This document shows, in pieces, positions 35,383-44,922 of a stretch of 64,000 nucleotides of DNA (position 1 is its first letter; each line of letters opens with the position of its first letter). This DNA comes from Vibrio sinensis. Lineage in GTDB: Bacteria > Pseudomonadota > Gammaproteobacteria > Enterobacterales > Vibrionaceae. The notes under the pieces were generated by a model. It ran no database searches. It was not told where the DNA came from and saw only the letters and a list, made by a program, of their open reading frames with translations. The translations under genes were made by a program, and so were the position numbers. The stretch lies in assembly GCF_003605645.1 (NCBI RefSeq), contig NZ_QVMU01000006.1:62270-126269 (forward strand), written 5' to 3'.

Positions 35383-36630
35383 TTATTTTTTAAATATATC
35401 TTTCGCTTGTTGACTAGCAGCCTCTACAGCCTGTTCAGCTGTTATTTCTTTCTTTAATACTACTTTTGAATATTGCTGTAATATTATATTTGCGACATCA
35501 GAAGATTGAGAGAATGGTTCGCTCATAATGGTATAAGGTAACTGTTCAACAAAAGGTTTTGCTTCATTACTCTGATAATACGCTCTGTTTTTTAAAGATT
35601 TCAAAGCAGGCAGCTGACCTAGCGTCATGTTCGCTTTGTGATTGAGCTCATCATCCATCAATAATTGAACAAAAGCCCAGCTCAACTCTTCTTCGCGCTT
35701 TTCATCTTTGAAAATCATTAAAGCTCGACCATCAAGAGTTGAATAAGAACGCGCTGAATCATCCAGTGTTGGAATTGGGGCTAACCCCACGTCTTCGCCT
35801 ATTACCATCGGACGTTCAGATGCTTCGGCTAAGTTTGCTTTCCAACCAAATCCAAATTGTGGCCACATACCGATCGTGCGAGAAAAGAAGCTTTTTTCCA
35901 TCGTTAATGGCGCAAATTCTTGTACCTTTTGCATCGTAGCGAAGAACTCCGCCATCTTAGCTTGTTCTTTGTCAAAAATAGGATGGGTACCAAAACGGTT
36001 TAATAAAGGGAATTCTCCCTGATTAAAACTATAATAAAGTTGCGCCAGCATTCCCCAATACCAACTCCCTGTAGATAGAACATCATTCCATAATACGGTT
36101 CCATATACTGGACTGCCATCTGCTCTTGGTGGTAATTGGTTTATCTTCTCTGCCACATAAAGGAACTCATCCCATGTTTTAGGTGGCTTTTCAGGATCCA
36201 GCCCCGCTTCTCTAAACAACTCCTTGTTATAAATCATTAATTGGGTGGTTACATTCCAGGGAATATAATAAGTACGACCAAAGTTTTTACGCATAAACAC
36301 GGGATTTATGCGGTCCACCATTTGCTGATAACCTTCAAACTGTTCAAAATATGCCAACTTACCCATTTTGGCGTATTTGGCTGGCTGATAGCCAAATACG
36401 CCAGCGTATAAGTTAGGTAAATCGCCCGCCGCCATTCGTGTTTCAAGGTTTTCGTCATTAGAAACAACAACCTCGACATCAGGGAAGCGCTCCTTAAATA
36501 CGGGAACCACCTCTTGGCGAACAAAGTTCATATAATTACCAGATGGTGTCATCACCTCGATTCTGGTATTAGCAACAGCAAAGGAGTGGCAGCTAAGCGC
36601 AACAACGCACCCAATTAACCATTTTTTCAT
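35383..36630 (-). CDS. Periplasmic sugar-binding protein (CUT1)
   Basis: Extracellular solute-binding protein of 415 residues, SBP_bac_1 family. The signal peptide MKKWLIGCVVALSCHSFAVA probably ends in an A-x-A-type site; an early cysteine at position 8 is not in a lipobox. The mature chain starts NTRIEVMTPSGNY and contains YNKELFREAGLDPEKPPKTWDEF, the conserved sugar-binding-protein block. It follows lacI by eight bases. It is predicted to bind sophoro-oligosaccharides by analogy to the Listeria operon. Confidence 0.92.
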   Translation of the reverse strand: MKKWLIGCVVALSCHSFAVANTRIEVMTPSGNYMNFVRQEVVPVFKERFPDVEVVVSNDENLETRMAAGDLPNLYAGVFGYQPAKYAKMGKLAYFEQFEGYQQMVDRINPVFMRKNFGRTYYIPWNVTTQLMIYNKELFREAGLDPEKPPKTWDEFLYVAEKINQLPPRADGSPVYGTVLWNDVLSTGSWYWGMLAQLYYSFNQGEFPLLNRFGTHPIFDKEQAKMAEFFATMQKVQEFAPLTMEKSFFSRTIGMWPQFGFGWKANLAEASERPMVIGEDVGLAPIPTLDDSARSYSTLDGRALMIFKDEKREEELSWAFVQLLMDDELNHKANMTLGQLPALKSLKNRAYYQSNEAKPFVEQLPYTIMSEPFSQSSDVANIILQQYSKVVLKKEITAEQAVEAASQQAKDIFKK

Positions 36631-36638
36631 GATCTACC

Positions 36639-37625
36639 CTACAATGTTTCCCTTAAGATTAATTTCGTCGGTAGAATTCTCAGCTCTTCCATGTCGTTTT
36701 CACCGCTCAAAGCCTTGATCAGTGTTGTCGCAGCTAACTCGCCCATTCCCGTTTTTTGATGAGAAATAGTAGAAAGCCTTGGAATCATGAGTTCTGCCAT
36801 ATGTATATCGTCAAACCCAACCAATTTCATTTCAGTAGGAATGTCGATACCGTGCTCTTTTGCTGCACGAATAATACCAATAGCCATTTCGTCGTTCGCT
36901 GAAAATACAGCTTCCGGCCGTTTTCCATTTTCCAAAAGTTCACACATTTGGCTGTATGCAGATTTTTCTGTGAAGTCACTTTTAATCAACAGATCATGAT
37001 TAACACTAATATTGAAATACCCAAGCGCAGCAATATAACCATCTAATCGTTTTTGGTTATCATAGGAATCATCTGGCCCACCAAAGTAATAAATATCTTT
37101 GCAACCTGATGAAATAAGCGCTTTAGTTGCCGCGAATGCGCCACCAAAGTTATCAATTAAAATGTTATAGATATGCGACGCTGACACTTCACGATCTAAT
37201 ACAACAAGTGGAAAATCCTTTCTTGCTATCGATTTTAAAAAGTCGTCATCGAACGAGTTGGTCAAAATAATGGCACCATCAACCATGCGGTCACGAATGT
37301 ACTTATGAGCAGTCGAATGCTCATTACCGTACATACTGCACGCTACTAGATCGTAACCATGCTGATGACAAATCTGTTCAATGCCTTTCACTAATTCACT
37401 ATAGATGGGGCCAAACCATGAGTTAAAGAACAAGCCGATAGCGTTGCTTTTCTTTTGCTTGAGCTGTCTTGCGTTGTTATTGGCAACATAATTCAGTTCA
37501 GTCGCGATGCTTAATACATGATTGCGCGTCGCTTCGCTAATTCTTGGGCTTCCATTTATGGCATAAGAGACGGTTGCAATAGACACACCCGCTTTTTTTG
37601 CCACATCTTTAATCGTAACTGTCAT
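36639..37625 (-). CDS. LacI-family repressor of the beta-glucan locus
   Basis: Regulator of 328 residues. The N-terminal LacI HTH (TIKDVAKKAGVSIATVSYAIN, then SPRISEATRNHVLSIATELNY) is followed by a periplasmic-binding-protein-like effector domain near residues 60-325. It is transcribed with the binding protein and permeases and lies downstream of the GH94 gene. Five dyads with an AAACG-(T/A)TT core lie at promoters of this locus, one just upstream of lacI itself. The inducer is probably an imported oligosaccharide. Confidence 0.9.
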   Translation of the reverse strand: MTVTIKDVAKKAGVSIATVSYAINGSPRISEATRNHVLSIATELNYVANNNARQLKQKKSNAIGLFFNSWFGPIYSELVKGIEQICHQHGYDLVACSMYGNEHSTAHKYIRDRMVDGAIILTNSFDDDFLKSIARKDFPLVVLDREVSASHIYNILIDNFGGAFAATKALISSGCKDIYYFGGPDDSYDNQKRLDGYIAALGYFNISVNHDLLIKSDFTEKSAYSQMCELLENGKRPEAVFSANDEMAIGIIRAAKEHGIDIPTEMKLVGFDDIHMAELMIPRLSTISHQKTGMGELAATTLIKALSGENDMEELRILPTKLILRETL

Positions 37626-37671
37626 GTTTTACTTGGTCCTTATTTAGAATCATTTTAAGCCTAGCCGACTA

Positions 37672-37685
37672 TTGAAACGATTCTA
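37672..37685 (-). promoter_or_regulatory. LacI-type operator upstream of lacI
   Basis: TTGAAACGATTCTA, an imperfect dyad centred 53 bp before the lacI ATG, resembles the four AAACGTTT operators of the locus. It implies an internal, autoregulated promoter between GH94 and lacI. Confidence 0.5.
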
Positions 37686-37773
37686 CCAAGAAAGGCGTTT
37701 GAGCAACAATCTTTGCGAATTTGATGTTTAAATTCGGGAGGTTAATCCGGTAAAACCGGATTAACCTTACCAG

Positions 37774-40700
37774 CTACAGTGAAACAGCTAGAGTATTCTC
37801 TGTATCTTTTAGATTTTCATTCAACCACTTAGATGAAATCAGTGCACCACCAGTACGATAACGGTTTGGTTGAATTTCAAAAGGAACATCTTCGCCATTC
37901 AGTTTAATCGTTTTAGGTGTGTGCTTACCTTGCTGCGGTGAAATAACCACATCAACTGGTTTCCCGCCAATTTCATAAGCAATCTTCACTTCACCAAGAC
38001 GTGATGAGATCACTGGGTCAAGAATCAAATCAAGATTATTGAAACGTAAACCAAACACGTTGCTAATAAGCTGGTTCAAATAGATTCCGGGACCACTAGA
38101 GTAAATACGCCAACCACCTTTAACTGGCACCTCACCGGCTTGAACTTGAGCGAAATTATCGTACGCACTATAGCGATCGTTAAATTTCGCATCAGAACTA
38201 GAGAAGTACGCGTTTGATTGGCGCAATTCAGCATTAGGAACAATGTCTTGAATGCCTACTGGCAGTATTTTGTATAAGTTATCAAAGACAGCGTCAGCAT
38301 CACCCAACTTACACAATGCTTCAATGAAGCGAATATGAGCGTGACAATATTGTAAGCCGACTTCGCGGCCTAAATTCGCAGCAAGTTCAGCACGCTTAAA
38401 GTAAGTTTGCTGGCCCGCTTTATATTCCGCCATTTTATCCATCAAACGAACACCATCTGGATGCACTAGATGTTGTTTAATCGATGCCATGTGTTGATGC
38501 GCCATTTCTGGAGTAAAAGTTTCAGAGATAATAGAGCGGCTAGCTGGCAACAAACGATGCTTAATACCGGTCTTACTATCCGATGGATGCAGCAAATATT
38601 CTACGTCTTCAACGTTACCCTGCTCGTCACGAGCAAAGTGAATAAAGCCAGCTATCGTATTGTCTTTAATGAGATAGTGGTGATAATCCATCTCCATTTT
38701 TTCTGCTAAGTCGAACAGTTTTTCGCTGTAATGAGCAAAATCCGCACAGTGATTCAACACACCACCCAAACCTTTCAGAGATTGAAGTGTCAGAGGAATT
38801 GTCCAGCCACTGACCATATTCTCACGTAACGACTGATTCGCAGGTTGTAACGTATCGTCCCAATCACCATCGCCATAACAAGATAGAGACGTTCCTGGAA
38901 CCAAATTATCAATAATATGCTGAACTTGGCGCTCTACGTGTTCAAACAGGCTGTGACCGTGTTCTGTTTTTACAAAACCATGTTCAGCCAATGTGTACGG
39001 CAATATTTCAGACAAGACCGAGAAATCGTGAGTCATGGTCAAATAGTCAGCCAGAGCTTTCAAAGGCCAAACTACGATGTCCCCATGAGATTCTTCCTGT
39101 TGAATAGTGGTATATTGATCAAACATAAACCACTGAGGCCACGTGCCCGTTTCTTGGTATTGATGACTGTATATTTCTTTTAGTAAGTCACGCGCTTTAC
39201 CAAATTCTTGCATGGTCATGAATAGTTCAAATGGGCCTTGTGACACATCACGAGTTCCCCAAGCTGCGCCAGAGTACTGCTCTAAGCCATGCGGTGTGCT
39301 GTAATGAACGAGGGCGTTATGGGTAAACCAGTGCACAGATTCATTCAAGCGTTGGCTATTGACTTCATCATTGCTGAAATGCAGTTTAAAACCTTTGGTT
39401 AAATCACGAAGATTTTTGTTACAACGCTCAACTTCGAAATCAAACTCTAGAACTTTACCTTTGGAGTTAACGTTCGACAGTTCACCACCAATCGTGATAC
39501 GCGCCGTGTCATGTACTAAGCCTTTAACCACAAGATATTCGACTGAACCATTTGTTGGGTTAGTGATCAAATCCGATTCGCATAACTCAGCACTCGGCAT
39601 TAAGTTAAAGCTCAAATCAGCAGCATACGTTTCGATAAGTTCATTAGAACCGCAAATAGTAAAGCCTTCATTTTCCGGTAAGACACGAACAATGCTGTCA
39701 TTCTCATTGTTACCAAACACCAATTGATGAGAAACTGCAATTTCCAATACTTGGTCTAGGTTTCGAGTCGTAATATCAAGCTGAATAATCGGTTCTTCTG
39801 AGCTGGCAAATGAACGCACCTCAATATAGCCATTCAAATACTTGTAAATCCAACGTGAGTAATTCGTACCAACTTCGTATGCAGATGGCATTCCAAGAGG
39901 ACGATATTCATCACCCTGCTTCACCCATATGCGCTGTCCACCATGAGTAAACTGGTTAAGAGGGTTACGACATACGCCTAATAGCTTATTAAACGAGGTA
40001 TTGCCCAATGTTAACTGAGAGTTGAAAACACCATAGATATAGTGAGTCGCGCTCATGATTGGGTTGCGATAATCTTGATTATTGCCTGAAGCAATAACAT
40101 GCCCTGTAGAGCGTTCAAGACGCTTTTCTTTTGCTGGCAAAGTAACATACTGACTATCACCAAAGAAAAACGAGAGTAATTCGCCCTCTGTTTCTTCAAC
40201 AAATCGACGCTCTGTACCAAACAGCTCTGTAAGCTCAATATCCGTTAATGGCTCACCAACAATGTAAGCACCTTTAACCTGCGGTTTTACTTCAAGCAAT
40301 TGACCCTGTTCAAAACTTACATCCGCCTTTTTCGCATAGAGATCTTTAACCTCTTCAAAAGCAATAGCATCTTGCATATTTGAATCAACACAATGTGCTT
40401 GCACAACGCCATAGTAAGTGATCGTCGAACATTGTTGAGGTGCAATAACTTGCTGTTCAGTTTGTAGTGCCACGTAACCCATTTCAAACTGATAATTCTC
40501 GTTGGCTAAGCTTACTTGCTCTAACGCTTTTGGTTGCCCTGTTAACTTGAACTCTTTACCAAAAAATTGATACCCATCAGTACTAAAGCCAACCACTGGT
40601 GACAGTGCACCTAGCTGAATACGTGGGTTACCACAACTTTGTGATAAGTTTTGACGGCTACAAACTACGTAGCCTGTTGTTGGGTCTTGAATGATTCTAT

Positions 40701-41151
40701 GATCAAGATATTGAGAACAGTACGCTTCATTAGTTTTAACTGCACCCTCATCAGCTAAACCTAAATCTTGTCCATAAATTAATTCAAAGCGGAGGTTTTT
40801 CTCCGTCACATTACGAACCGAGATATCATAGAAAAACGCGTTTTGTTCAGTGTGCAGTATCACTGTTGCTTCAAATTTTTCCGTCGACGTTTTCCAGCCT
40901 AACGAGCCATTCGATAGTTGAAACGTTTCAATTTTGTCATTAAAAAAAAGCAACGGTGTTGCTGAGTACTGATCGTTCTCTATTGTACGAAGATAGATAT
41001 TTGATATCGCCATTTCCGACATAGGCGTTTCAAACAAAGAAACCATCAGTTTATTGCTACGAATAGCTGACAAAATACCAGCAGGGCTGAACGTGAAATT
41101 TAGTTCTTCTTTGCCGACGTTGAGTGTCGGCTCGTTAATCAATTGATGCAT
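37774..41151 (-). CDS. GH94 phosphorylase, probable 1,2-beta-oligoglucan phosphorylase
   Basis: Cytoplasmic inverting phosphorylase of 1125 residues. The catalytic block GDGDWDD lies at about residues 760-766 with the general-acid aspartate of GH94. The barrel continues to GGWRIYSSGPGIYLNQ, the phosphate-site region. Cellobiose and chitobiose phosphorylases are about 800 residues; this length, with a large extra N-terminal beta region, matches 1,2-beta-oligoglucan (sophoro-oligosaccharide) phosphorylases. No signal peptide. It would release glucose-1-phosphate from imported beta-1,2-gluco-oligosaccharides. It lies 30 bp after the ATPase gene and is followed by lacI and the importer. Family certain; linkage inferred from length and context. 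Confidence 0.85.
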   Translation of the reverse strand: MHQLINEPTLNVGKEELNFTFSPAGILSAIRSNKLMVSLFETPMSEMAISNIYLRTIENDQYSATPLLFFNDKIETFQLSNGSLGWKTSTEKFEATVILHTEQNAFFYDISVRNVTEKNLRFELIYGQDLGLADEGAVKTNEAYCSQYLDHRIIQDPTTGYVVCSRQNLSQSCGNPRIQLGALSPVVGFSTDGYQFFGKEFKLTGQPKALEQVSLANENYQFEMGYVALQTEQQVIAPQQCSTITYYGVVQAHCVDSNMQDAIAFEEVKDLYAKKADVSFEQGQLLEVKPQVKGAYIVGEPLTDIELTELFGTERRFVEETEGELLSFFFGDSQYVTLPAKEKRLERSTGHVIASGNNQDYRNPIMSATHYIYGVFNSQLTLGNTSFNKLLGVCRNPLNQFTHGGQRIWVKQGDEYRPLGMPSAYEVGTNYSRWIYKYLNGYIEVRSFASSEEPIIQLDITTRNLDQVLEIAVSHQLVFGNNENDSIVRVLPENEGFTICGSNELIETYAADLSFNLMPSAELCESDLITNPTNGSVEYLVVKGLVHDTARITIGGELSNVNSKGKVLEFDFEVERCNKNLRDLTKGFKLHFSNDEVNSQRLNESVHWFTHNALVHYSTPHGLEQYSGAAWGTRDVSQGPFELFMTMQEFGKARDLLKEIYSHQYQETGTWPQWFMFDQYTTIQQEESHGDIVVWPLKALADYLTMTHDFSVLSEILPYTLAEHGFVKTEHGHSLFEHVERQVQHIIDNLVPGTSLSCYGDGDWDDTLQPANQSLRENMVSGWTIPLTLQSLKGLGGVLNHCADFAHYSEKLFDLAEKMEMDYHHYLIKDNTIAGFIHFARDEQGNVEDVEYLLHPSDSKTGIKHRLLPASRSIISETFTPEMAHQHMASIKQHLVHPDGVRLMDKMAEYKAGQQTYFKRAELAANLGREVGLQYCHAHIRFIEALCKLGDADAVFDNLYKILPVGIQDIVPNAELRQSNAYFSSSDAKFNDRYSAYDNFAQVQAGEVPVKGGWRIYSSGPGIYLNQLISNVFGLRFNNLDLILDPVISSRLGEVKIAYEIGGKPVDVVISPQQGKHTPKTIKLNGEDVPFEIQPNRYRTGGALISSKWLNENLKDTENTLAVSL

Positions 41152-41181
41152 TGCGAAAAATCTCCAGACATCGCCAAAGTA

Positions 41182-42297
41182 TTAAGAATAAAAAATATTT
41201 TTTTCTGTTGAATCATCGAATAAATGACATTTATCCATCTTCAACTCGATATAGCAGCGAGAGCCGACTATAGGAATATGTACTTGGTCAGATTGTTTAC
41301 ACACAACATTACAACCCAAGACTTTTGCATGGACATACACTTCCGAACCTAGCTCTTCAATGGCTTCAACTTCTGCCGCTAAAGTCGCTGCATTCGGTTC
41401 AGTGCGTATAGCAAGATGCTCAGGGCGAATCCCTAAATGTACATCCTTATCCACCCACATTTCGGCTCTGGAATAGCGTTCCGTTGGTAGCGATAAACAT
41501 TTACCACCAAGGCTTACACCAATCACTTCGTCTTGCTTCATCACTTTGCCAGTTAACATATTCATCGCTGGAGAACCAATAAATTCCGCGACAAATTTGT
41601 TTTTTGGATTGTGGTAAACATTCATTGGCGTATCGACTTGCATGATACTGCCTTTGTTTAAAATACAAACTCGGTCACCCATGGTCATTGCTTCCACCTG
41701 ATCGTGTGTTACATAGATCATCGTGGCTGGATGCCCAGTATCTTTAAGCTGTTGATGCAAACGTGTAATTCTCATACGCATAGAGACTCGCAGTTTTGCA
41801 TCAAGGTTGGATAACGGTTCGTCAAACAAAAAAACATCTGGTTTCCTAACCATGGCACGTCCTAGAGCAACTCGTTGGCGTTGGCCTCCCGACATTTCCT
41901 TTGGTTTACGATCAAGCAATTCCGTAATCTCTAACAGTTCAGCTGCTTCAGAAACTCGTCGCGCAATTTCCTGTTTGGACTTCTTTGCCGTTTCCAGCCC
42001 GAACGCCATATTTTCATACGTTGTCATGTGTGGATACAGTGCATAATTTTGGAAAACCATTGCTATCCCACGATCTTTTGGTGGCAAGTCGTTACATACT
42101 TTGTCACCAATTGAAAGTTGACCGCTCGAGATGCTTTCCAAGCCCGCAACCATTCTCAACATTGTCGATTTAGCACAACCAGACGGGCCGACAAGAACCA
42201 TAAACTCGCCATCATTGATGTTTAAACTCACATCATGAATAGCGTGAAATCCATTATCGTAAACCTTGTTTATGCCTTCGAGAGTAACCTTTGCCAT
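41182..42297 (-). CDS. Sugar ABC transporter ATPase (UgpC/MalK/MsmK type)
   Basis: Cytoplasmic ATPase of 371 residues. Walker A is GPSGCAKST near residue 37, the signature is MSGGQRQRVALGRAM, Walker B is VFLFDEP, and the H-loop is YVTHDQVEAMT. A C-terminal TOBE/OB regulatory domain contains HLGIRPEHLAI. This type serves CUT1 importers, here the MalF/MalG-like pair downstream. AGGAATT is the ribosome site. A LacI-type operator is centred 34 bp before the ATG, so this gene starts the importer transcript. Confidence 0.93.
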   Translation of the reverse strand: MAKVTLEGINKVYDNGFHAIHDVSLNINDGEFMVLVGPSGCAKSTMLRMVAGLESISSGQLSIGDKVCNDLPPKDRGIAMVFQNYALYPHMTTYENMAFGLETAKKSKQEIARRVSEAAELLEITELLDRKPKEMSGGQRQRVALGRAMVRKPDVFLFDEPLSNLDAKLRVSMRMRITRLHQQLKDTGHPATMIYVTHDQVEAMTMGDRVCILNKGSIMQVDTPMNVYHNPKNKFVAEFIGSPAMNMLTGKVMKQDEVIGVSLGGKCLSLPTERYSRAEMWVDKDVHLGIRPEHLAIRTEPNAATLAAEVEAIEELGSEVYVHAKVLGCNVVCKQSDQVHIPIVGSRCYIELKMDKCHLFDDSTEKNIFYS

Positions 42298-42324
42298 GGC
42301 GTTTAATTCCTATCCAGAACCCTG

Positions 42325-42338
42325 TTTAAACGTTTCAA
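42325..42338 (-). promoter_or_regulatory. LacI-type operator upstream of the ATPase gene
   Basis: TTTAAACGTTTCAA, near-palindromic around the central CG, matches the copies at 46300, 46549 and 46599. Its position 34 bp before the ATG fits repression. Confidence 0.65.
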
Positions 42339-42416
42339 CAAAAGAGTAACTACACGCCGATTTCAAATCAATGAAATAATGTAATTTCACTTTCGTTTCG
42401 TGATCTCTATCTAGTG

Positions 42417-43787
42417 TTAAGGGGTGTGAGTGACGGTTTCATTAGGAATGAAGTCGGTATACATTGAAGTAAGGCTGGTTTGATAGCCTTTTCTCGTTAA
42501 ATAACGTTCAACATTCTCACGTACAGAGTCGGCGAAAAAGGCTCCGATGAACATACCTTGATCTAAGCCAATGACCTTACTTGAAACATGCCCATTGGCA
42601 TCAATCGCATCAGCCCACCCTGCTTGAGTTTGAATTTGGGGGGAGCGATTTCGTAGTTGATTCAACCGCGCTAATGCATCACTAGGGTTTTGCATATAAT
42701 AAAGGCCAAGCGTGTGTGGCGAACCGGTTGTCCCTGTTTCAATTTCATTACCAAATTTTCGATAGCTTTCTGATACATCTTGAACACCGAACGCCGCATA
42801 TCCATCATCAACGGTTGCTGACGCTGAAACAAACGGAATGCGATGTAAATCAGCATACTGTTTATGAACTTCTGTAAAGTCATCCATCATTTGATCATTC
42901 GGTATTAAACGCTGTTCGTCTAACCACAATGCCGGTAGGAATGCTTGGAAGTATGAACCATCCCAGGTCAACATAGGCGTGAGATCATGACTGTCCATAG
43001 TGTATTCGCCTACAAGCAGTTCCATATCTGTAAACGCGGTTTCTGGAATAGTACCCTCGCTCACCATTACGGCCCATAAAGGTGCTAGACGGCTTTCATT
43101 TGCTTTTCGGTCAATATGATAGCCAAGTAAGCTATTGCTCGTCCGACTCCAACCAGCATGCAATAAACCACGATTAGGATCGTACAAACTTTGCCACCCA
43201 ATCACCTGCTTCTCTAAGAGTGACTGAGCGCGCTGAGCTAAACGATTTAAACGTTCATCTGAATGGTTATCAAAAGCACCATTGAGCCCTGCTAGAGAAA
43301 AGGACATGATCCCATTATCAACCGCCGAAACGGTCGCTGAATTGGAAACAGCTAAAGCACTACCCGACATGTCGTACAGCCAGTAAAACAAACCATTCCA
43401 CTTTGGTGATACCTCCAGTTGTGTTAGTACCGCGTCTAATCGCTTGCTCGCAGCTTCATCTCCTGCGTCAACCATCTCGACTAACAGGTTGATATAGAGA
43501 GCGACCGTTGAAATATTGGTATAACTGGAGGGAGCGATAGAGCTTCCCTGCACCAACACATGGTCATAAGGAAGCTTTAAACGCGTAGATACACCAACAC
43601 CATCAAGAAAGTAGTCCATATTGTCTTGAAGTGATTGTGCGAAACTCTCGGGGTAGTATTTTTCATCAATATTTATGCTACGGATGACATCTTCAACTGG
43701 TATTTCAGGTGCCACTGTCGCGCTATCCCCACCACCATTACAGCCGAATAAAAACAATAAGTTAAGTGCAATTATTGATTTGCGCAT
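42417..43787 (-). CDS. Exported lipoprotein of the GH144/PF10091-like clan (probable beta-1,2-glucanase)
   Basis: Protein of 456 residues with a lipobox LFGC (C16, followed by N), so probably outer-membrane anchored. The order of conserved blocks follows PF10091 (glycoamylase-like alpha/alpha barrel): PKWNGLFYWLYD, AVDNGIMSFSLAGL, GLLHAGWS, ANESRLAPLW, LTWDGSYFQAFLP, DDGYAAFGV, GTTGSPHTLGLYY and GLDQGMFIGAFF. This clan includes GH144 endo-beta-1,2-glucanases; DUF3131 is an alternative family label. It is paralogous to the gene at 44923. The start is 37 bp beyond the porin terminator. Clan moderately certain; activity inferred. Confidence 0.7.
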   Translation of the reverse strand: MRKSIIALNLLFLFGCNGGGDSATVAPEIPVEDVIRSINIDEKYYPESFAQSLQDNMDYFLDGVGVSTRLKLPYDHVLVQGSSIAPSSYTNISTVALYINLLVEMVDAGDEAASKRLDAVLTQLEVSPKWNGLFYWLYDMSGSALAVSNSATVSAVDNGIMSFSLAGLNGAFDNHSDERLNRLAQRAQSLLEKQVIGWQSLYDPNRGLLHAGWSRTSNSLLGYHIDRKANESRLAPLWAVMVSEGTIPETAFTDMELLVGEYTMDSHDLTPMLTWDGSYFQAFLPALWLDEQRLIPNDQMMDDFTEVHKQYADLHRIPFVSASATVDDGYAAFGVQDVSESYRKFGNEIETGTTGSPHTLGLYYMQNPSDALARLNQLRNRSPQIQTQAGWADAIDANGHVSSKVIGLDQGMFIGAFFADSVRENVERYLTRKGYQTSLTSMYTDFIPNETVTHTP

Positions 43788-43823
43788 GATTTTAGTTAAA
43801 CCTCAGAAAGCGAATTTTGGTAC

Positions 43824-43846
43824 AAAAAAAGCCCCGTAGGGCTTTG
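43824..43846 (-). terminator. Terminator/attenuator between porin and lipoprotein glucanase
   Basis: On the minus strand AAAGCCC-TACG-GGGCTTT is followed by TTTTT. It lies 14 bp past the porin stop and only 37 bp before the next start, leaving little room for a separate promoter, so partial read-through is likely. Confidence 0.85.
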
Positions 43847-43863
43847 ATCTATTGTGAAAAAAT

Positions 43864-44886
43864 TTAGAACGTCCAGATGATACCCACTTTGGCGAACACT
43901 CCTTCTTTGTCGCCCCATGTGTATTGATTACCGTTACGCTGCTTATGGTCGCGATAGGCTAAATCGGCCAATAGGCTAATGGTATCGTTCACTGGAATTT
44001 CAGTGTAGAGCGCATAATTACTGTAATCGTAACCCGTGCCATCAAAGATTTCGGTTTCACCTAATTCATAGCGCAGCTCTAAATAGAGGTTATTGTCGAA
44101 ACGAAATTGAACCAACGGCTTAATGGCCATCTCTGTCCACGCGAAATCATTTTTGTCCTCGTGGTAAAGGAACTTACTACCGATATTGATCCAGTCATTC
44201 AAGCGATAGACATAAAGCGGTTCAGTCTCATAAAACATCGCTTTTTCTTCGTCCCAGTAACCCGACTCTAAGTTCAGATGTAAGAAGTGTTTACCCAATG
44301 AGAAATTGAGTTCAGGGGTAATTTGATAGCGTGTACTCTCTTCAAAACCCGTGACTTTTTCGTAACCAAATTCAACCGCGAAGTTGAAATTCTCATTCAC
44401 CCATTTCTCATAGCGAGGCATAAGTTCCGTAGTCAGTAAAGCATTACCTTCAGACACTTTATTGCTACCGCGGTACTTATGCGTTTCTTTCAAAACATAC
44501 GCTAAACGGAAGTTATCACTGATTTTGGTTGAACCATCAGCAAAAATAAACGATTGGAAGAGTTGGCTTGGCGCATTGACGTAGACATATTCTTCGTACT
44601 CAAAGCCAGTAAGCACTCTTGAACGCTTCATTGAAGACACAGACTCTGGTGATGCCATCATGACATCACCAAACCCACCGACATCACGAAGCGAATCAAA
44701 ACTATCTGTAGAAACTAAGCCATATCCTGGCATCTCAATGCCGTCCCACATGTTTGGTTTAGCTTCAATACTGTCATAGCCATCAAGCTGAATACCATCC
44801 CACATGTTACTTTTCGTCTCTGTTGCTGCCACAGAGCAACTTGCCAGAATACCCATCGCGAGTAATGTTGTTGTACTTTTTTTCAT
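43864..44886 (-). CDS. KdgM-like outer-membrane channel for oligosaccharides
   Basis: Beta-barrel protein of 340 residues with alternating amphipathic strands from about residue 95 and a C-terminal aromatic residue (VGIIWTF), typical of outer-membrane porins; the strand pattern resembles the 12-stranded KdgM family. A signal peptide precedes a non-barrel segment with a tandem motif, NMWDGIQLDGY and NMWDGIEMPGY. The signal contains LASC, a possible lipobox, but cleavage at VAA is equally likely. The ATG at 44886 follows GAGG. It lies 36 bp after the glucanase gene and probably admits its products. Confidence 0.75.
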   Translation of the reverse strand: MKKSTTTLLAMGILASCSVAATETKSNMWDGIQLDGYDSIEAKPNMWDGIEMPGYGLVSTDSFDSLRDVGGFGDVMMASPESVSSMKRSRVLTGFEYEEYVYVNAPSQLFQSFIFADGSTKISDNFRLAYVLKETHKYRGSNKVSEGNALLTTELMPRYEKWVNENFNFAVEFGYEKVTGFEESTRYQITPELNFSLGKHFLHLNLESGYWDEEKAMFYETEPLYVYRLNDWINIGSKFLYHEDKNDFAWTEMAIKPLVQFRFDNNLYLELRYELGETEIFDGTGYDYSNYALYTEIPVNDTISLLADLAYRDHKQRNGNQYTWGDKEGVFAKVGIIWTF

Positions 44887-44922
44887 TTCAAGCCTCATGA
44901 AAACATGCTTAACCAATATTTG

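Noticed and set aside
42417..43787. Assignment of the PF10091-like proteins as starch glucoamylases
   Set aside because: The old Pfam name is misleading; neighbouring GH94, GH3 and importer genes and the lack of any alpha-glucan gene favour beta-glucan activity.
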